The translations under genes were made by a program, and so were the position numbers. Below are positions 41,350 to 49,659 of a stretch of 64,000 bases of DNA, one piece after another. How positions within the stretch are numbered: position 1 is the first letter of the stretch; every line of letters starts with the position of its first letter. Below the pieces are notes generated by a model. That model was not told where the DNA came from. It was given only the letters and a program-made list of their open reading frames with translations, and made no database searches. Source of the stretch: an uncultured Acidobacteriota bacterium (lineage in GTDB: Bacteria > Acidobacteriota > Blastocatellia > RBC074); the NCBI GenBank assembly GCA_902825875.1, contig CADECP010000001.1, forward strand, positions 124,001 to 188,000, written 5' to 3'.

Positions 41350-41730
41350 TTAACGCTCACGCGCAGCATGAATCAACGCTTCCATGTGATCCAGATATTG
41401 TTCCAGTGCCTGACGGCCTGCGTCAGTTAGTTGATATTCCGTTTTCGGCACGCGGCCTTCAAACGATTTCGTGCAGTTGATGTAACCGGCGTCTTCCAAT
41501 TTGCGCGCGTGAACGCTGACGTTGCCGTCGGTCGTTTTCAACAATTCTTTCAATGCGCTGAAGGTCAGCGATTCATTGGCTGCCAGCGCACTGACAATCC
41601 CCAGCCGAATGCGTTCGTGAATCAGGTTGTCGAGTTCAGGCGCTCTTTCGGCGGCTTGCAAAGCCTGCAAGGCTCTGACGCCGGTTTGGGTTTTGGCTTG
41701 CCGCGTTGTGGGTTGAACTGATTTAGCCAC
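41350..41730 (-). CDS. Winged-helix transcriptional regulator (PadR/HTH_27-like)
   Basis: 126 residues from GTG at 41730, chosen because AAGGAG lies 6 bases upstream. The wHTH spans about residues 38-115: [20 protein letters not shown], then [28 protein letters not shown], and the wing [15 protein letters not shown]. It overlaps by 8 bp the membrane-protein gene upstream. Such pairs of a small winged-helix repressor with a membrane protein are common in this phylum; a candidate operator lies at 42387-42415. Confidence 0.87.
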   Translation of the reverse strand: MAKSVQPTTRQAKTQTGVRALQALQAAERAPELDNLIHERIRLGIVSALAANESLTFSALKELLKTTDGNVSVHARKLEDAGYINCTKSFEGRVPKTEYQLTDAGRQALEQYLDHMEALIHAARER

Positions 41731-42352
41731 CGTGTCTCCTTGCGATGATGGTTCCAAAAATGATGTGCAGGCCACCAAAGCCTGCCGCCAAAAAATAATT
41801 GTTCCATTGTGGCGGAGCGATCAAAGCGATTAACCCAACCGCCATAAAACAAACTCCCATCACAGGCACGACTTTGACTGAAAACGCTCCGCCGGTGATG
41901 ACGCCTGTTCCGTAAAGCAGCAACCACATTCCGGGCAACACGTCGTAAGCTCCAACACGCGCCAACGCAATCGAAAGCATCGCTCCGGCAATCAGCGGCG
42001 GCGCCAGGCTCAAAGTGAATTGACGACCGGGCGGCGACAGCACTTTGGTCTGAGCCGCCGTTGCTTTGCGCTTCATCGTCAATCCGCCGATCAACAATGC
42101 CAAAGGTAATTCGCAAGCCCAGACGTACATCCATTCGTGCTCGTCAGGGACACGCGCTGCAATCAAAGCTGCGATCAACGCCGTGGCGCCGACGACCACG
42201 CCACCCCAACCGGGAACCGCTGTGAACGAAGAAGCTCGTTCCATCGTCTCGCGGATAAAGCGCAGGTTGTCCATCGCACGACCATGAAGCGTTGGAACTG
42301 GGGATGGCTCTGGTTCGGAAATTTCAGGACGGAATTTATGAACTGTTCCCAT
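41723..42352 (-). CDS. Integral membrane protein of unknown function (209 aa)
   Basis: The start is uncertain: ATG at 42352 ([12 protein letters not shown]) is taken because the sequence upstream reads into the divergent regulatory region. After a soluble 45-residue part come about six helices (from [18 protein letters not shown] to [14 protein letters not shown]). No motif suggests a substrate. It is translationally linked to the winged-helix regulator that follows. Confidence 0.75.
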   Translation of the reverse strand: MGTVHKFRPEISEPEPSPVPTLHGRAMDNLRFIRETMERASSFTAVPGWGGVVVGATALIAALIAARVPDEHEWMYVWACELPLALLIGGLTMKRKATAAQTKVLSPPGRQFTLSLAPPLIAGAMLSIALARVGAYDVLPGMWLLLYGTGVITGGAFSVKVVPVMGVCFMAVGLIALIAPPQWNNYFLAAGFGGLHIIFGTIIARRHGG

Positions 42353-42386
42353 AGCGATACGGATCATAGTTGCGATGATGACTTTT

Positions 42387-42415
42387 GACAAGTACTTGTC
42401 GCTGCAAAGTACAAG
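42387..42415. promoter_or_regulatory. Palindromic operator candidate in a divergent region
   Basis: GACAAGTACTTGTC (42387-42400) is a perfect 14-bp palindrome; a related half-site CAAAGTACAAG follows at 42405-42415. It lies between the membrane protein/regulator pair on minus and the NHL gene on plus, the natural place for an operator of the winged-helix regulator. Confidence 0.5.
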
Positions 42416-42557
42416 GGCACGGATTATGCTCAAACTAGGAGTTTCAACGATTCGTTGTCGCCGGATTTGCCGAAAAGACAGTTGCGAAATGAATGTTGCT
42501 AAGGTAGAAACGCCACGCAATCTTCAATTCAAATCACCATACAAACGGAGGTTCCTG

Positions 42558-43631
42558 ATGTTTCAATCGGAGCATTACCAACTCAATCGTCGGAATTTTC
42601 TGGCCGGATTGGGAGCCGGATTGGCTGTTTCGGCAATCACGCCTCAATTGCTGTTTTCTGCCGAAGCCCGTCGCCGAGTCGAAGACCCGATCATTTTGGG
42701 AGCGGGTAACCACAAATACGAATGGGTTCGTGGCTGGGGCAAGCTGCCTGCGGGAATGGAATTCGGCGCGACGCACGGTGCCGTGCAGGTTGATTCCAAA
42801 GGCTTGATTTATTTCAACACCGACACTGAAAACGCGATCATCGTTTTTGACGCCAACGGCAATTTCGTTCGTTCGATGGCTAAGGAATGGAAAGGCAACG
42901 CCCACGGCATGCAGATTCGCCGCGAAGGCAGTCAGGAATTCATATACGTGACCAACGTTGCGCGTGCCGAATTTGGAAAACTCACTTTGACCGGTGAAAC
43001 CGTCTGGGCGAAAGGCTTCCCGGAAAAGTCAGGCGTTTACAAAGACAAGAGCCAGTTCAAACCGACAGGCATTGCCTTTGCGCCAAACGGCGAGTTTTAC
43101 GTAACGGACGGTTACGGCGCGAATTACATTCACCGTTACGACGCCAAAGCCGAATACGTCAGTTCGTGGGGCGGCAGAGTCAGTAAAGAAAATCCGAACG
43201 AAGACGGCAAGTTCAACACGCCTCACGCCATCATTGTTGACACACGCGGCAAGACTCCGGCGGTTCTGGTGGCTGACCGAGCCAACCATCGTTTGCAGTG
43301 GTTTTCGCTGGAAGGCAAACACCTGAAGACTTTGTCGGGCGACGGCGATTTGCTGCGTTTGCCCGCGACGCTGCACATTCGCGGAACCGATTTGGCGGTC
43401 GGAGATTTGTCAGGCCGAGTTTCCATCTTCGACAAAGGCAACAAGCTGGTTACTCACCTGGGAGACAACATGGATCCGAAAAAACGTGCAACTAACCGCA
43501 TTCCGCGCGACGGATGGATGGACGGCCAGTTCATCGCTCCGCACGGAATCTGCTGGGACAAACAGGGCAACCTGTACGTAGAAGAGTGGATGGCGATTGG
43601 CCGGATCGTGAAGTTGAAGCGGCTCAAATAA
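42558..43631 (+). CDS. Tat-exported NHL/six-bladed beta-propeller protein
   Basis: 357 residues from ATG at 42558, with GGAGG 5-6 bases upstream; earlier in-frame starts would read through the operator region. A twin-arginine signal (NRRNFLAGLGAGLAVSA) leads the protein. NHL-type repeats follow (for example GIAFAPNGEFYVTDGYGANYIHRYD and HGICWDKQGNLYVEEW). Such propellers are often peptidyl-glycine lyase-like or binding proteins. Export in folded form suggests a cofactor or metal; which is not visible. Confidence 0.88.
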   Translation: MFQSEHYQLNRRNFLAGLGAGLAVSAITPQLLFSAEARRRVEDPIILGAGNHKYEWVRGWGKLPAGMEFGATHGAVQVDSKGLIYFNTDTENAIIVFDANGNFVRSMAKEWKGNAHGMQIRREGSQEFIYVTNVARAEFGKLTLTGETVWAKGFPEKSGVYKDKSQFKPTGIAFAPNGEFYVTDGYGANYIHRYDAKAEYVSSWGGRVSKENPNEDGKFNTPHAIIVDTRGKTPAVLVADRANHRLQWFSLEGKHLKTLSGDGDLLRLPATLHIRGTDLAVGDLSGRVSIFDKGNKLVTHLGDNMDPKKRATNRIPRDGWMDGQFIAPHGICWDKQGNLYVEEWMAIGRIVKLKRLK

Positions 43632-43643
43632 CCATCAGTTCGG

Positions 43644-43672
43644 AGTGATGCAAGCTGCCAGCTTGCATCACT
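43644..43672. repeat. 29-bp palindrome after the NHL gene
   Basis: Arms AGTGATGCAAGCTG (43644-43657) and CAGCTTGCATCACT (43659-43672) with a 1-nt centre. There is no T run behind it, so it is a repeat-type palindrome first and a terminator at best second. Confidence 0.75.
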
Positions 43673-43699
43673 CGTTAGGCTAAATCGAAGCAAAAAACT

Positions 43700-43829
43700 T
43701 TGAAACAGGATTTACATGATTTTTTTCAGGATGAACAGGATTAAGGACTGGCTGGAAGGCACAACCGCTGACGGTCTTGTAAATCCTGCTGAAAATCTTG
43801 CTCATCCTGTTTTGAGTACAATGTTTCAA
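43700..43829. repeat. 130-bp imperfect inverted repeat with CAGGATTTACA-type motifs
   Basis: The ends TTGAAACA (43700-43707) and TGTTTCAA (43822-43829) match exactly. Inside, CAGGATTTACATGATT and CAGGATGAACAGGATT face GTAAATCCTGCTGAAAATC and CATCCTGTTTT in inverted order. A piece of the same motif (TGTAAATCCTGTAAAAAG) recurs near 45184. It resembles dispersed extragenic repeats known from several phyla. Confidence 0.65.
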
Positions 43830-43858
43830 TGTTGCTTGTCCTGATTTAGCACGTCGCT

Positions 43859-44085
43859 GATTACCCGAACTCACTCAAAGAAGATAAGGCAAAGACATCT
43901 ATCTTTGCGCAGGCTCCGAGTTGGCTGTCACGTTGCTGGCAGAAGGGCTGATTGACGAAATCATCATCACGCTCAACCCGGTTGTTTTCGGCGTGATTAT
44001 CGTTTTGCCAATTCTGCTGTTGATCCTGCTGAAACTGCATCAATCTCACCGAGAAAATTTTCAAACTCCAACCGCCGCCGAATAG
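43859..44085 (+). pseudogene. Remnant of a dihydrofolate-reductase-family (RibD C-terminal) gene, frameshifted
   Basis: One frame reads DYPNSLKEDKAKTSIF; after a frameshift near 43905 the next reads AGSELAVTLLAEGLIDEIII then TLNPVVFG, matching the conserved GGxELxxxLLExGLVDE and PVxxG parts of RibD_C-like reductases. Past that the match ends and the frame continues as unrelated hydrophobic sequence to TAG at 44083. The first two thirds of the gene are absent, so this is a decayed 3' fragment next to the 130-bp repeat. Confidence 0.75.
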
Positions 44086-44127
44086 TCTTACCCGCAAACT
44101 TCCACGCAATTTGTTTGAGGTAAAGAA

Positions 44128-45156
44128 ATGAACAAGAAAATCATCGCAGGTCTGATTGTTCTGGTTTGGTTGGCTGTCAGTTTTGTTTCATCGAACGCTC
44201 AGGAGCCAAAACAGGAAACGCTGAAAATTGACACCGCGTTGGTCAGCGTGCCTGTGATTGTCAGCGACCGACAAGGGCGGTACATCAGCGGGTTGAAAGC
44301 GGCGGACTTTACCCTGTACGAAGATCGTGTCAAACAGCCGATTGATTTTTTTGCCGACACCGAAGAGCCGATCAATGTCGCTCTGCTGCTCGACACCAGC
44401 AAAAGCACGACGATGGTGCTGGATGACATCAAAAAAGCAGCCAAAGACTTCGTCAAACAACTTCGCCCGCAAGACCGTGCGATGATCGTCAGTTTTGATT
44501 TCAAAGAGACAGCCTTGTGCGAACTGACTTCGGATCGCAAAACTCTGGAAAAAGCGATTGGCAAAGCTCGCATCGGCGAAATTCCAGGAACGAAATTGCG
44601 CGACGCGGTGTACGACGTGATGCGCGAAGAATTCCGAAACGTCAAAGGTCGCAAAGCCATCATCTTGCTGACCGACGGCAAAGATCACGGCAGCGAAGTC
44701 AGCGAACGTGTTTTGCTGGACAGTGCGACAGAAGCCGACACGTTGATCTATTCGGTGTTTTATCAATCGTTGCGACGGAATCCGGCACGGCAAGGTGGTG
44801 GTGGTTGGGGAGGGCGCAGGGGAAGACGTGGTGGGATTTTCACGCCAATGCCGCGTTTTCCCGCTCCACCGCAGCGACGTGGACGCATCGAAGAGCGCAA
44901 CGAAGACGCGATAGAGTTTCTGCAAGAATTGGCAGATGTTGCCGCCGGGCGATATTTCGACAGTGAAGTCGCCAAGCTGAAAGAAACGTTCGGGCTGATT
45001 GTCGAAGAGCTTCGCCATCAATACCGTCTGGGATTTTATCCTGCCGACCATGCCGCCGGCAGCATTCACAGCCTGAAAGTCGAAGTCGCACGTCCCGATG
45101 TGGTCATTCGCTCTCGCCGAAGTTATCGTGTTTCGGCAGCGCCTCGAACAGAATAA
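44128..45156 (+). CDS. VWFA-related secreted protein (acidobacterial family)
   Basis: 342 residues. A signal peptide (to about 24) is followed by the family's N-terminal part (VSVPVIVSDRQGRYISGLKAADFTLYED) and a von Willebrand A domain with a MIDAS motif D89-TSKS-93 and LLTDGKD. A Gly/Arg-rich and Pro-rich insertion (about 219-250) interrupts the domain before the final strands. Function is unknown; probable envelope adhesion or scaffolding. GAGG lies before the ATG. The ADOP permease follows in the same direction. Confidence 0.9.
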   Translation: MNKKIIAGLIVLVWLAVSFVSSNAQEPKQETLKIDTALVSVPVIVSDRQGRYISGLKAADFTLYEDRVKQPIDFFADTEEPINVALLLDTSKSTTMVLDDIKKAAKDFVKQLRPQDRAMIVSFDFKETALCELTSDRKTLEKAIGKARIGEIPGTKLRDAVYDVMREEFRNVKGRKAIILLTDGKDHGSEVSERVLLDSATEADTLIYSVFYQSLRRNPARQGGGGWGGRRGRRGGIFTPMPRFPAPPQRRGRIEERNEDAIEFLQELADVAAGRYFDSEVAKLKETFGLIVEELRHQYRLGFYPADHAAGSIHSLKVEVARPDVVIRSRRSYRVSAAPRTE

Positions 45157-45296
45157 ACAGTCATTTCATTCGCTTTTCCGTTTGTAAATCCTGTAAAAAG
45201 ATTTTGCTGCCCACTGAACAACTGGAAACCCAGCCGCAAGAAACTTACACTCCGCGAACTCCACCATCTTCCATCCACGAAAGAGAAAGGGAATCA

Positions 45297-47753
45297 ATGA
45301 AAACGTTTTGGCAAGACGTGAGTTATGGCTTGCGCGCATTGCGTAAGCAGAAAAGTTTTGCGCTGGTAGCGATTGGGTCGCTGGCGTTGGGCATTGCTGC
45401 CAACAGCGCGGTGTTCAGCGTCATGAATGCTGTGCTGTTGAAACCTTTGCCGTATCCGGACGCTGATCGGCTGGCGATTTTGTGGAGCCGTTCGCCGGGA
45501 ATGAATGTCGAACAGGATTGGTTTTCGCCGGGGCAGTATCTGGACGTGAAAACTCAGAATCAGGTCTTTGAACAAACCGCCATCACCATCGGAGCCAGCT
45601 TCAACCTGACGGGGCAGGGCGTGCCGGAACACATTGACGGAGCGCGCGTCTCGTCTTCGTTCTTTCCCTTGTTTGGAGCAAACGCCACGTTGGGGCGCGT
45701 CTTCACCGCTGAAGAAGACAATCCCGGCAAACCTGCCGCCGTGATTTTGAGCAACAGTTTTTGGCAGCGCCGTTACGGCGGAGACAACTCCGTGCTGAAT
45801 CAATCGCTGGTTTTGAACGGCAACACTTTCGCCATTATCGGAGTGATGTCGCCCAGCTTCACGCTGACCAACGACGTGATGCCTGCCGTCAACGCCATTG
45901 GCAGAGCCGACGTGTTTTTGTCTTTGCCAATGAACGAAGCCGCGCGAACCAATCGCGGCAACGAAGATTTCAACATCTTCGGCAAGCTGAAACCTGGCGT
46001 CGGTCAGCGGCAAGCCCAAGCCGATATGGATTTGATCGCCGCACGTATGAAGCAGGACTTCCCGCAAAATTACCCGCCAACCGGTGGGCTGACGATCAGC
46101 GTGGTTCCGTTGCTGGAACAGGTCGTTGGCGATGTCGGCTCGACGCTTCCGATTTTGATGAGCGCCGTCGGATTCGTTTTGCTGATTGCCTGCGCCAACG
46201 TCGCCAATTTGTTGCTAGCCAGAGCCTCCGGTCGGCAAAAAGAAATCGCCGTTCGCGTGGCAGTCGGAGCCAGTCGCTGGCGCATTGTTCGCCAATTGCT
46301 GACCGAAAGCATCTTGCTGGCTTCGGTCGGCGGAGTGTTCGGATTAGTTTTAGCCTTTGCTTCCGTTCGAGCCTTGCGAGCTTTCGGCCCGGAAAACATT
46401 CCACGTTTGAACGAAGTCGGCATTGATTGGCGCGTGGCGGTGTTTACAGTTTTGATGACGTTCGTCACCGGCATCGTCTTTGGATTGGTTCCGGCCTGGC
46501 GAGCTTCGCAAGTGGATTTGCACGAAACGCTGAAAGACGGTGGACGCAGCGCCAGTGGAGCTTCCGGGCGCACGGCTCAGCGATTGCGAAAGTTGTTGGT
46601 TGTCGCCGAAATCGCTCTGTCGTTGGTGTTGCTGATTTGCGCCGGGCTGTTGATTCGCAGCTATCAACGCATCCTCAATTCGCATCCGGGTTTCGATCCT
46701 AGCAATGTGGTGGCGATGCGCTTGGCTCTTCCGCAAGTCAAAGCGCCAACACCAGAAGCGATTCTTTCGTTTTATCAGCGAGTAACCGACCGCATTCGCG
46801 CTTTGCCCGGCGTTGAAGCGGCGGGCGTCAGTTATTCGCTGCCGATGAGCACTGTGTCGTTCGCCTGGGATCCGATAACTGTTGAAGGTTACGTGCCGCG
46901 CACGCCCGACGAAAAAATCATGTCGAACATACGAATGGTCAGTCCGGGCTTTTTCCGCGCGATGCGGACACCTTTGCGACAAGGGCGTTTTTTTGACGAA
47001 CGCGACAAACGCGGCGAACCCGAAACCGTCATCATCAACGAAGCTCTGGCCGAACGCTTTTGGCCGAATCAAGACCCGCTGGGCAAACGTTTGCAACAGA
47101 CGCGGACGAAAATCTGGCGCACCGTGGTTGGCGTAATCCGCGACGCCAAACAGTTTCAAACGGAAAAAGAACCTCCGCTTTCGGTCTACTTTCCGTTTGA
47201 ACAATCGCTGGCTCGCAATCTGCATTTGGTGGTTCGCACGACTTCTGACCCGGTGGCGATGACTCCGACAATTGTCGGCGCGCTTCAATCGGTGGATGCG
47301 GAAATGCCTGCGTTCGATGTGGCTACGATGGAACAGCGGATGAGCGACTTTCTGGCTCGGCGACGTTTTGCGATGGTGATGCTGGCGGTGTTCGCGGCGA
47401 TTGCCGTGCTGCTGACTGCCGTAGGCATTTACGGCGTCATGAGTTATTCGGTCACGCAGCGCACGAATGAAATCGGAATCCGCGTGGCGCTTGGAGCGAC
47501 TTCGCGCGACGTGCTGAGTTTGATTTTGCGGCAGGGAATGACGCTGGCTCTGATCGGAGCGGTGCTCGGCTTGGTCATAGCGTTCGCGCTGACACGGTTT
47601 TTATCGGCGATGCTGTTCGGCATTCGCGCGACTGACCCCCTGACGTTTGTCGGCGTAGCATTGCTGCTGATCGCAGTCGCATTACTGGCGTGCTGGATTC
47701 CGGCTCGGCGCGCGACGAAAGTTGACCCGATGATTGCGCTGCGGTGTGAGTAG
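45297..47753 (+). CDS. ADOP-type (acidobacterial duplicated orphan) MacB-like permease
   Basis: 818 residues from ATG at 45297 (MKTFWQDVSYGLRALRKQKS), the usual family start with GGGA upstream; an in-frame GTG/TTG extension has no support. It has two FtsX modules: helix 1 with ALVAIGSLALGIAANSAVFS, a periplasmic domain, three helices ([20 protein letters not shown]), a linker, a second periplasmic domain and a final three-helix module ending [15 protein letters not shown]. Lack of an ATPase subunit is typical ('orphan'). The function of this expanded family is unknown; export or envelope remodelling is suspected. Confidence 0.93.
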   Translation: MKTFWQDVSYGLRALRKQKSFALVAIGSLALGIAANSAVFSVMNAVLLKPLPYPDADRLAILWSRSPGMNVEQDWFSPGQYLDVKTQNQVFEQTAITIGASFNLTGQGVPEHIDGARVSSSFFPLFGANATLGRVFTAEEDNPGKPAAVILSNSFWQRRYGGDNSVLNQSLVLNGNTFAIIGVMSPSFTLTNDVMPAVNAIGRADVFLSLPMNEAARTNRGNEDFNIFGKLKPGVGQRQAQADMDLIAARMKQDFPQNYPPTGGLTISVVPLLEQVVGDVGSTLPILMSAVGFVLLIACANVANLLLARASGRQKEIAVRVAVGASRWRIVRQLLTESILLASVGGVFGLVLAFASVRALRAFGPENIPRLNEVGIDWRVAVFTVLMTFVTGIVFGLVPAWRASQVDLHETLKDGGRSASGASGRTAQRLRKLLVVAEIALSLVLLICAGLLIRSYQRILNSHPGFDPSNVVAMRLALPQVKAPTPEAILSFYQRVTDRIRALPGVEAAGVSYSLPMSTVSFAWDPITVEGYVPRTPDEKIMSNIRMVSPGFFRAMRTPLRQGRFFDERDKRGEPETVIINEALAERFWPNQDPLGKRLQQTRTKIWRTVVGVIRDAKQFQTEKEPPLSVYFPFEQSLARNLHLVVRTTSDPVAMTPTIVGALQSVDAEMPAFDVATMEQRMSDFLARRRFAMVMLAVFAAIAVLLTAVGIYGVMSYSVTQRTNEIGIRVALGATSRDVLSLILRQGMTLALIGAVLGLVIAFALTRFLSAMLFGIRATDPLTFVGVALLLIAVALLACWIPARRATKVDPMIALRCE

Positions 47754-47761
47754 CCGGGATT

Positions 47762-47789
47762 CGGTAGTCAGTAGTCGGTGGCCGGTAGC
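47762..47789. repeat. Degenerate heptamer array
   Basis: CGGTAGT-CAGTAGT-CGGTGGC-CGGTAGC, four 7-nt units 9 bases after the ADOP stop codon. It belongs to the same repeat class as the arrays at 10300, 12061, 12210 and 13599. Confidence 0.65.
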
Positions 47790-47844
47790 CGCGATTGTCA
47801 GAGCCTGTTTGGAAATTCGTATAACCGTTCTAGCTCCGCTAGGA

Positions 47845-47963
47845 GCGGCCTGTTTATAGCCCGGCAAACGGCAAATCCCCCAAGCTCCATCGGAGCGACC
47901 TGTGCATAGACCGCTCCGATGGAGCTTGGGGGAACGAATGCGTCATTTCTATAAACAGGCCGC
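47845..47963. repeat. Nested cruciform repeat (REPIN-like)
   Basis: Outer arms GCGGCCTGTTTATAG (47845-47859) and its exact reverse complement (47949-47963) enclose inner 21-bp perfect arms (47877-47897 and 47912-47932) around a 14-nt loop. The inner arm contains AGCTCCATCGGAGCG. Two nested perfect palindromes with different cores suggest a mobile extragenic repeat pair. It fills most of the gap 47754-47996. Confidence 0.85.
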
Positions 47964-47996
47964 GCCTCTGGCGCTAATTTCCAAGCAAGCTTTTAG

Positions 47997-48383
47997 TCAA
48001 TGGGATACGCGATGAAGCCCTAATTGCTGAATGAATTGATTGAGCGGCACGTTGCGTAAATGGGCAAGCTCGCTGATGAATTCCAGGCGGGCGACATCGA
48101 AGGCTTCGGCCTGATCGGTCAGTTCGATCAGCTCTTGCAACTCATCCGGCGTGATCGTGTAAGACTGACGCTTTTTGATGAGTTGATTCATGCGCTGCTG
48201 TCTGTCGGCTGGCGGCTTCTGATAAATTTTTTCAAGCAATTCCGCTTCGCGCTCAGAAAGGACGGACGTGCGTTCTCTGGCTTTGAGCGAAAACAGGCGG
48301 CTGACGAATTGTTCTAGTTCGACCTGCGGCAATTGCAAGGCGGCGTTCAGTAACTCATCGGTTTCAATTTGAATGGTCGGCAT
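47997..48383 (-). CDS. Small helical protein of a family common in cyanobacteria (128 aa)
   Basis: The product starts MPTIQIETDELLNAALQLP and contains LEQFVSRLFSLKARE, KIYQKPPADRQQRMNQLIKK and a leucine-rich C-terminal end. From memory this pattern matches a family of about 125-130 residues seen often in cyanobacteria and Chloroflexi, usually next to small genes and with antitoxin-like features; its function is unknown. No toxin partner is next to it here. It lies between the cruciform repeat and an ADOP scar. Confidence 0.7.
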   Translation of the reverse strand: MPTIQIETDELLNAALQLPQVELEQFVSRLFSLKARERTSVLSEREAELLEKIYQKPPADRQQRMNQLIKKRQSYTITPDELQELIELTDQAEAFDVARLEFISELAHLRNVPLNQFIQQLGLHRVSH

Positions 48384-48462
48384 AACGATTGACTCCTGTT
48401 GAAGTGATGCCGCGATGATAAGCCAGGCTTCTGGAATTTGGCTAACTGCTTGGGAGAATTAT

Positions 48463-48504
48463 ACGGCGAAGGTTGATCCGATGATTGTGCTTCGGTGTGA
48501 GTGA
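48463..48504 (+). pseudogene. Scar of a third ADOP permease (last 13 codons)
   Basis: The frame from 48463 reads TAKVDPMIVLRCE and a stop, almost identical to the final residues ([13 protein letters not shown]) of both complete ADOP genes at 45297-47753 and 51322-53742. No upstream part of the gene remains. The bases 48384-48462 and 48505-48552 show nothing else. Confidence 0.85.
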
Positions 48505-48552
48505 ATGTGTCAGGTGTTGGCGAATTTGCCAGCGAATATAAGCAGTGCCGAA

Positions 48553-49659
48553 TTATTCGTCGTCTTCCGGGAAAAGACTGGGTTGGGAGATTGGGCGATT
48601 CCACGCTGTCTGCTCTCCTTTACGTAGTGCTTCGATGATATGGCGCTGACTTTTTTCATCTGCCAATCGAAACTGCCAGCCAATCTCTGGTTGTGGTAGC
48701 GAAGTCATTGTTAGATCAGGCAACGCCTCTTTCAGCTTGTTTTTGAGCAATTCCTTGGCGCGCTTTTGCAACTGCTTGCGTACGATCTTATCCCGCCATT
48801 GGCGATAAAATTTATTCGTCGCCATATTCAACAGCTTTTCAATATCGAGTTTGATTTCACAAGGCGTTCTACACGGGCCAATGTCTGCGACAGTTGCCGC
48901 GAAAATGCGGTTGGCAAAAGCCTGCTGACTGTATACGTCATCAAGAGATTGATTATCAGGCATCCATGGCAGGTGGTAGAGCGGGCGCGGGTCAGTTTTG
49001 TCGTCAATGATCGGCTGAACGACCACCGCAGTTTCCCCCATACACCTGGCGAGCACGGCTGGCAACTTGCCGGGGCGTGATTGTCCGTACAAAACAATAG
49101 CCTTCTCGGTATACCCCAATGCGAGCAACCCGAAAGGTGCAGTTTGATAAGAGTGCTTTTTAAGCTCATTGGCGATTTCGCCCAGCCCGTTGGTTTGCGG
49201 AATACCTGGTTCATGCACCGATAGGTAAAGTATGTGTGTGGATTTGACCTGACCAGACTGAAACGCTAGAGCAGAATTTAAGATCATAGGTGCAAGCAAC
49301 AAAAGCGAACGAGCTTGCTTAACCTGGCTGTCACCCCCGCCCGGTTGGAGCTGACTGCCGAACATTTTGCTTTTACATTCCAGCGGAATGTATTCACCTT
49401 TGTCAGTGCAAAGCAATAGATCAGGATTTACAGGTTGGCTATGCGCGATTCCGTTCTTTTGTAAGCTGGCAGTTAGGTCAATGGGAAACGTTAATTCCGG
49501 CTCTATCTGAAAAAGGCTGAATCCCGCTTTTTGCAAGAGTGGTTCGACGCCTGCCCCAGCGGCAGGCTGTAACATCCAAAGAACCAGATTGACGTGGTAG
49601 AGCGGGTCTTTAATCAACTGGTTGGGTGAAAAAGAACGGGCTATTTGCTCACGGCTCAT
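48553..49659 (-). CDS. PD-(D/E)xK nuclease-like protein (368 aa), second gene of a low-GC operon
   Basis: 368 residues. Near residue 79 the order P79-D80, thirteen residues, then E94-C95-K96 (PLECKSKMFG) fits the PD-(D/E)xK phosphodiesterase core, with an acidic residue upstream (E53 or E55). The rest is mixed alpha/beta, with a Lys/Arg-rich helix near 300 (KIVRKQLQKRAKELLKNKLKEA) that could bind nucleic acid. The start overlaps the stop of the partner gene (ATGA), so both are made together. Codon use and base composition differ from neighbours, suggesting transfer. I do not recognise a named family; a defence role is inferred. Confidence 0.65.
   Translation of the reverse strand: MSREQIARSFSPNQLIKDPLYHVNLVLWMLQPAAGAGVEPLLQKAGFSLFQIEPELTFPIDLTASLQKNGIAHSQPVNPDLLLCTDKGEYIPLECKSKMFGSQLQPGGGDSQVKQARSLLLLAPMILNSALAFQSGQVKSTHILYLSVHEPGIPQTNGLGEIANELKKHSYQTAPFGLLALGYTEKAIVLYGQSRPGKLPAVLARCMGETAVVVQPIIDDKTDPRPLYHLPWMPDNQSLDDVYSQQAFANRIFAATVADIGPCRTPCEIKLDIEKLLNMATNKFYRQWRDKIVRKQLQKRAKELLKNKLKEALPDLTMTSLPQPEIGWQFRLADEKSQRHIIEALRKGEQTAWNRPISQPSLFPEDDE

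Noticed and set aside
42375-42557. N-terminal extension of the NHL protein
   Set aside because: It lies over the palindromic operator and lacks a ribosome site; the Tat signal starts at 42558 behind GGAGG.
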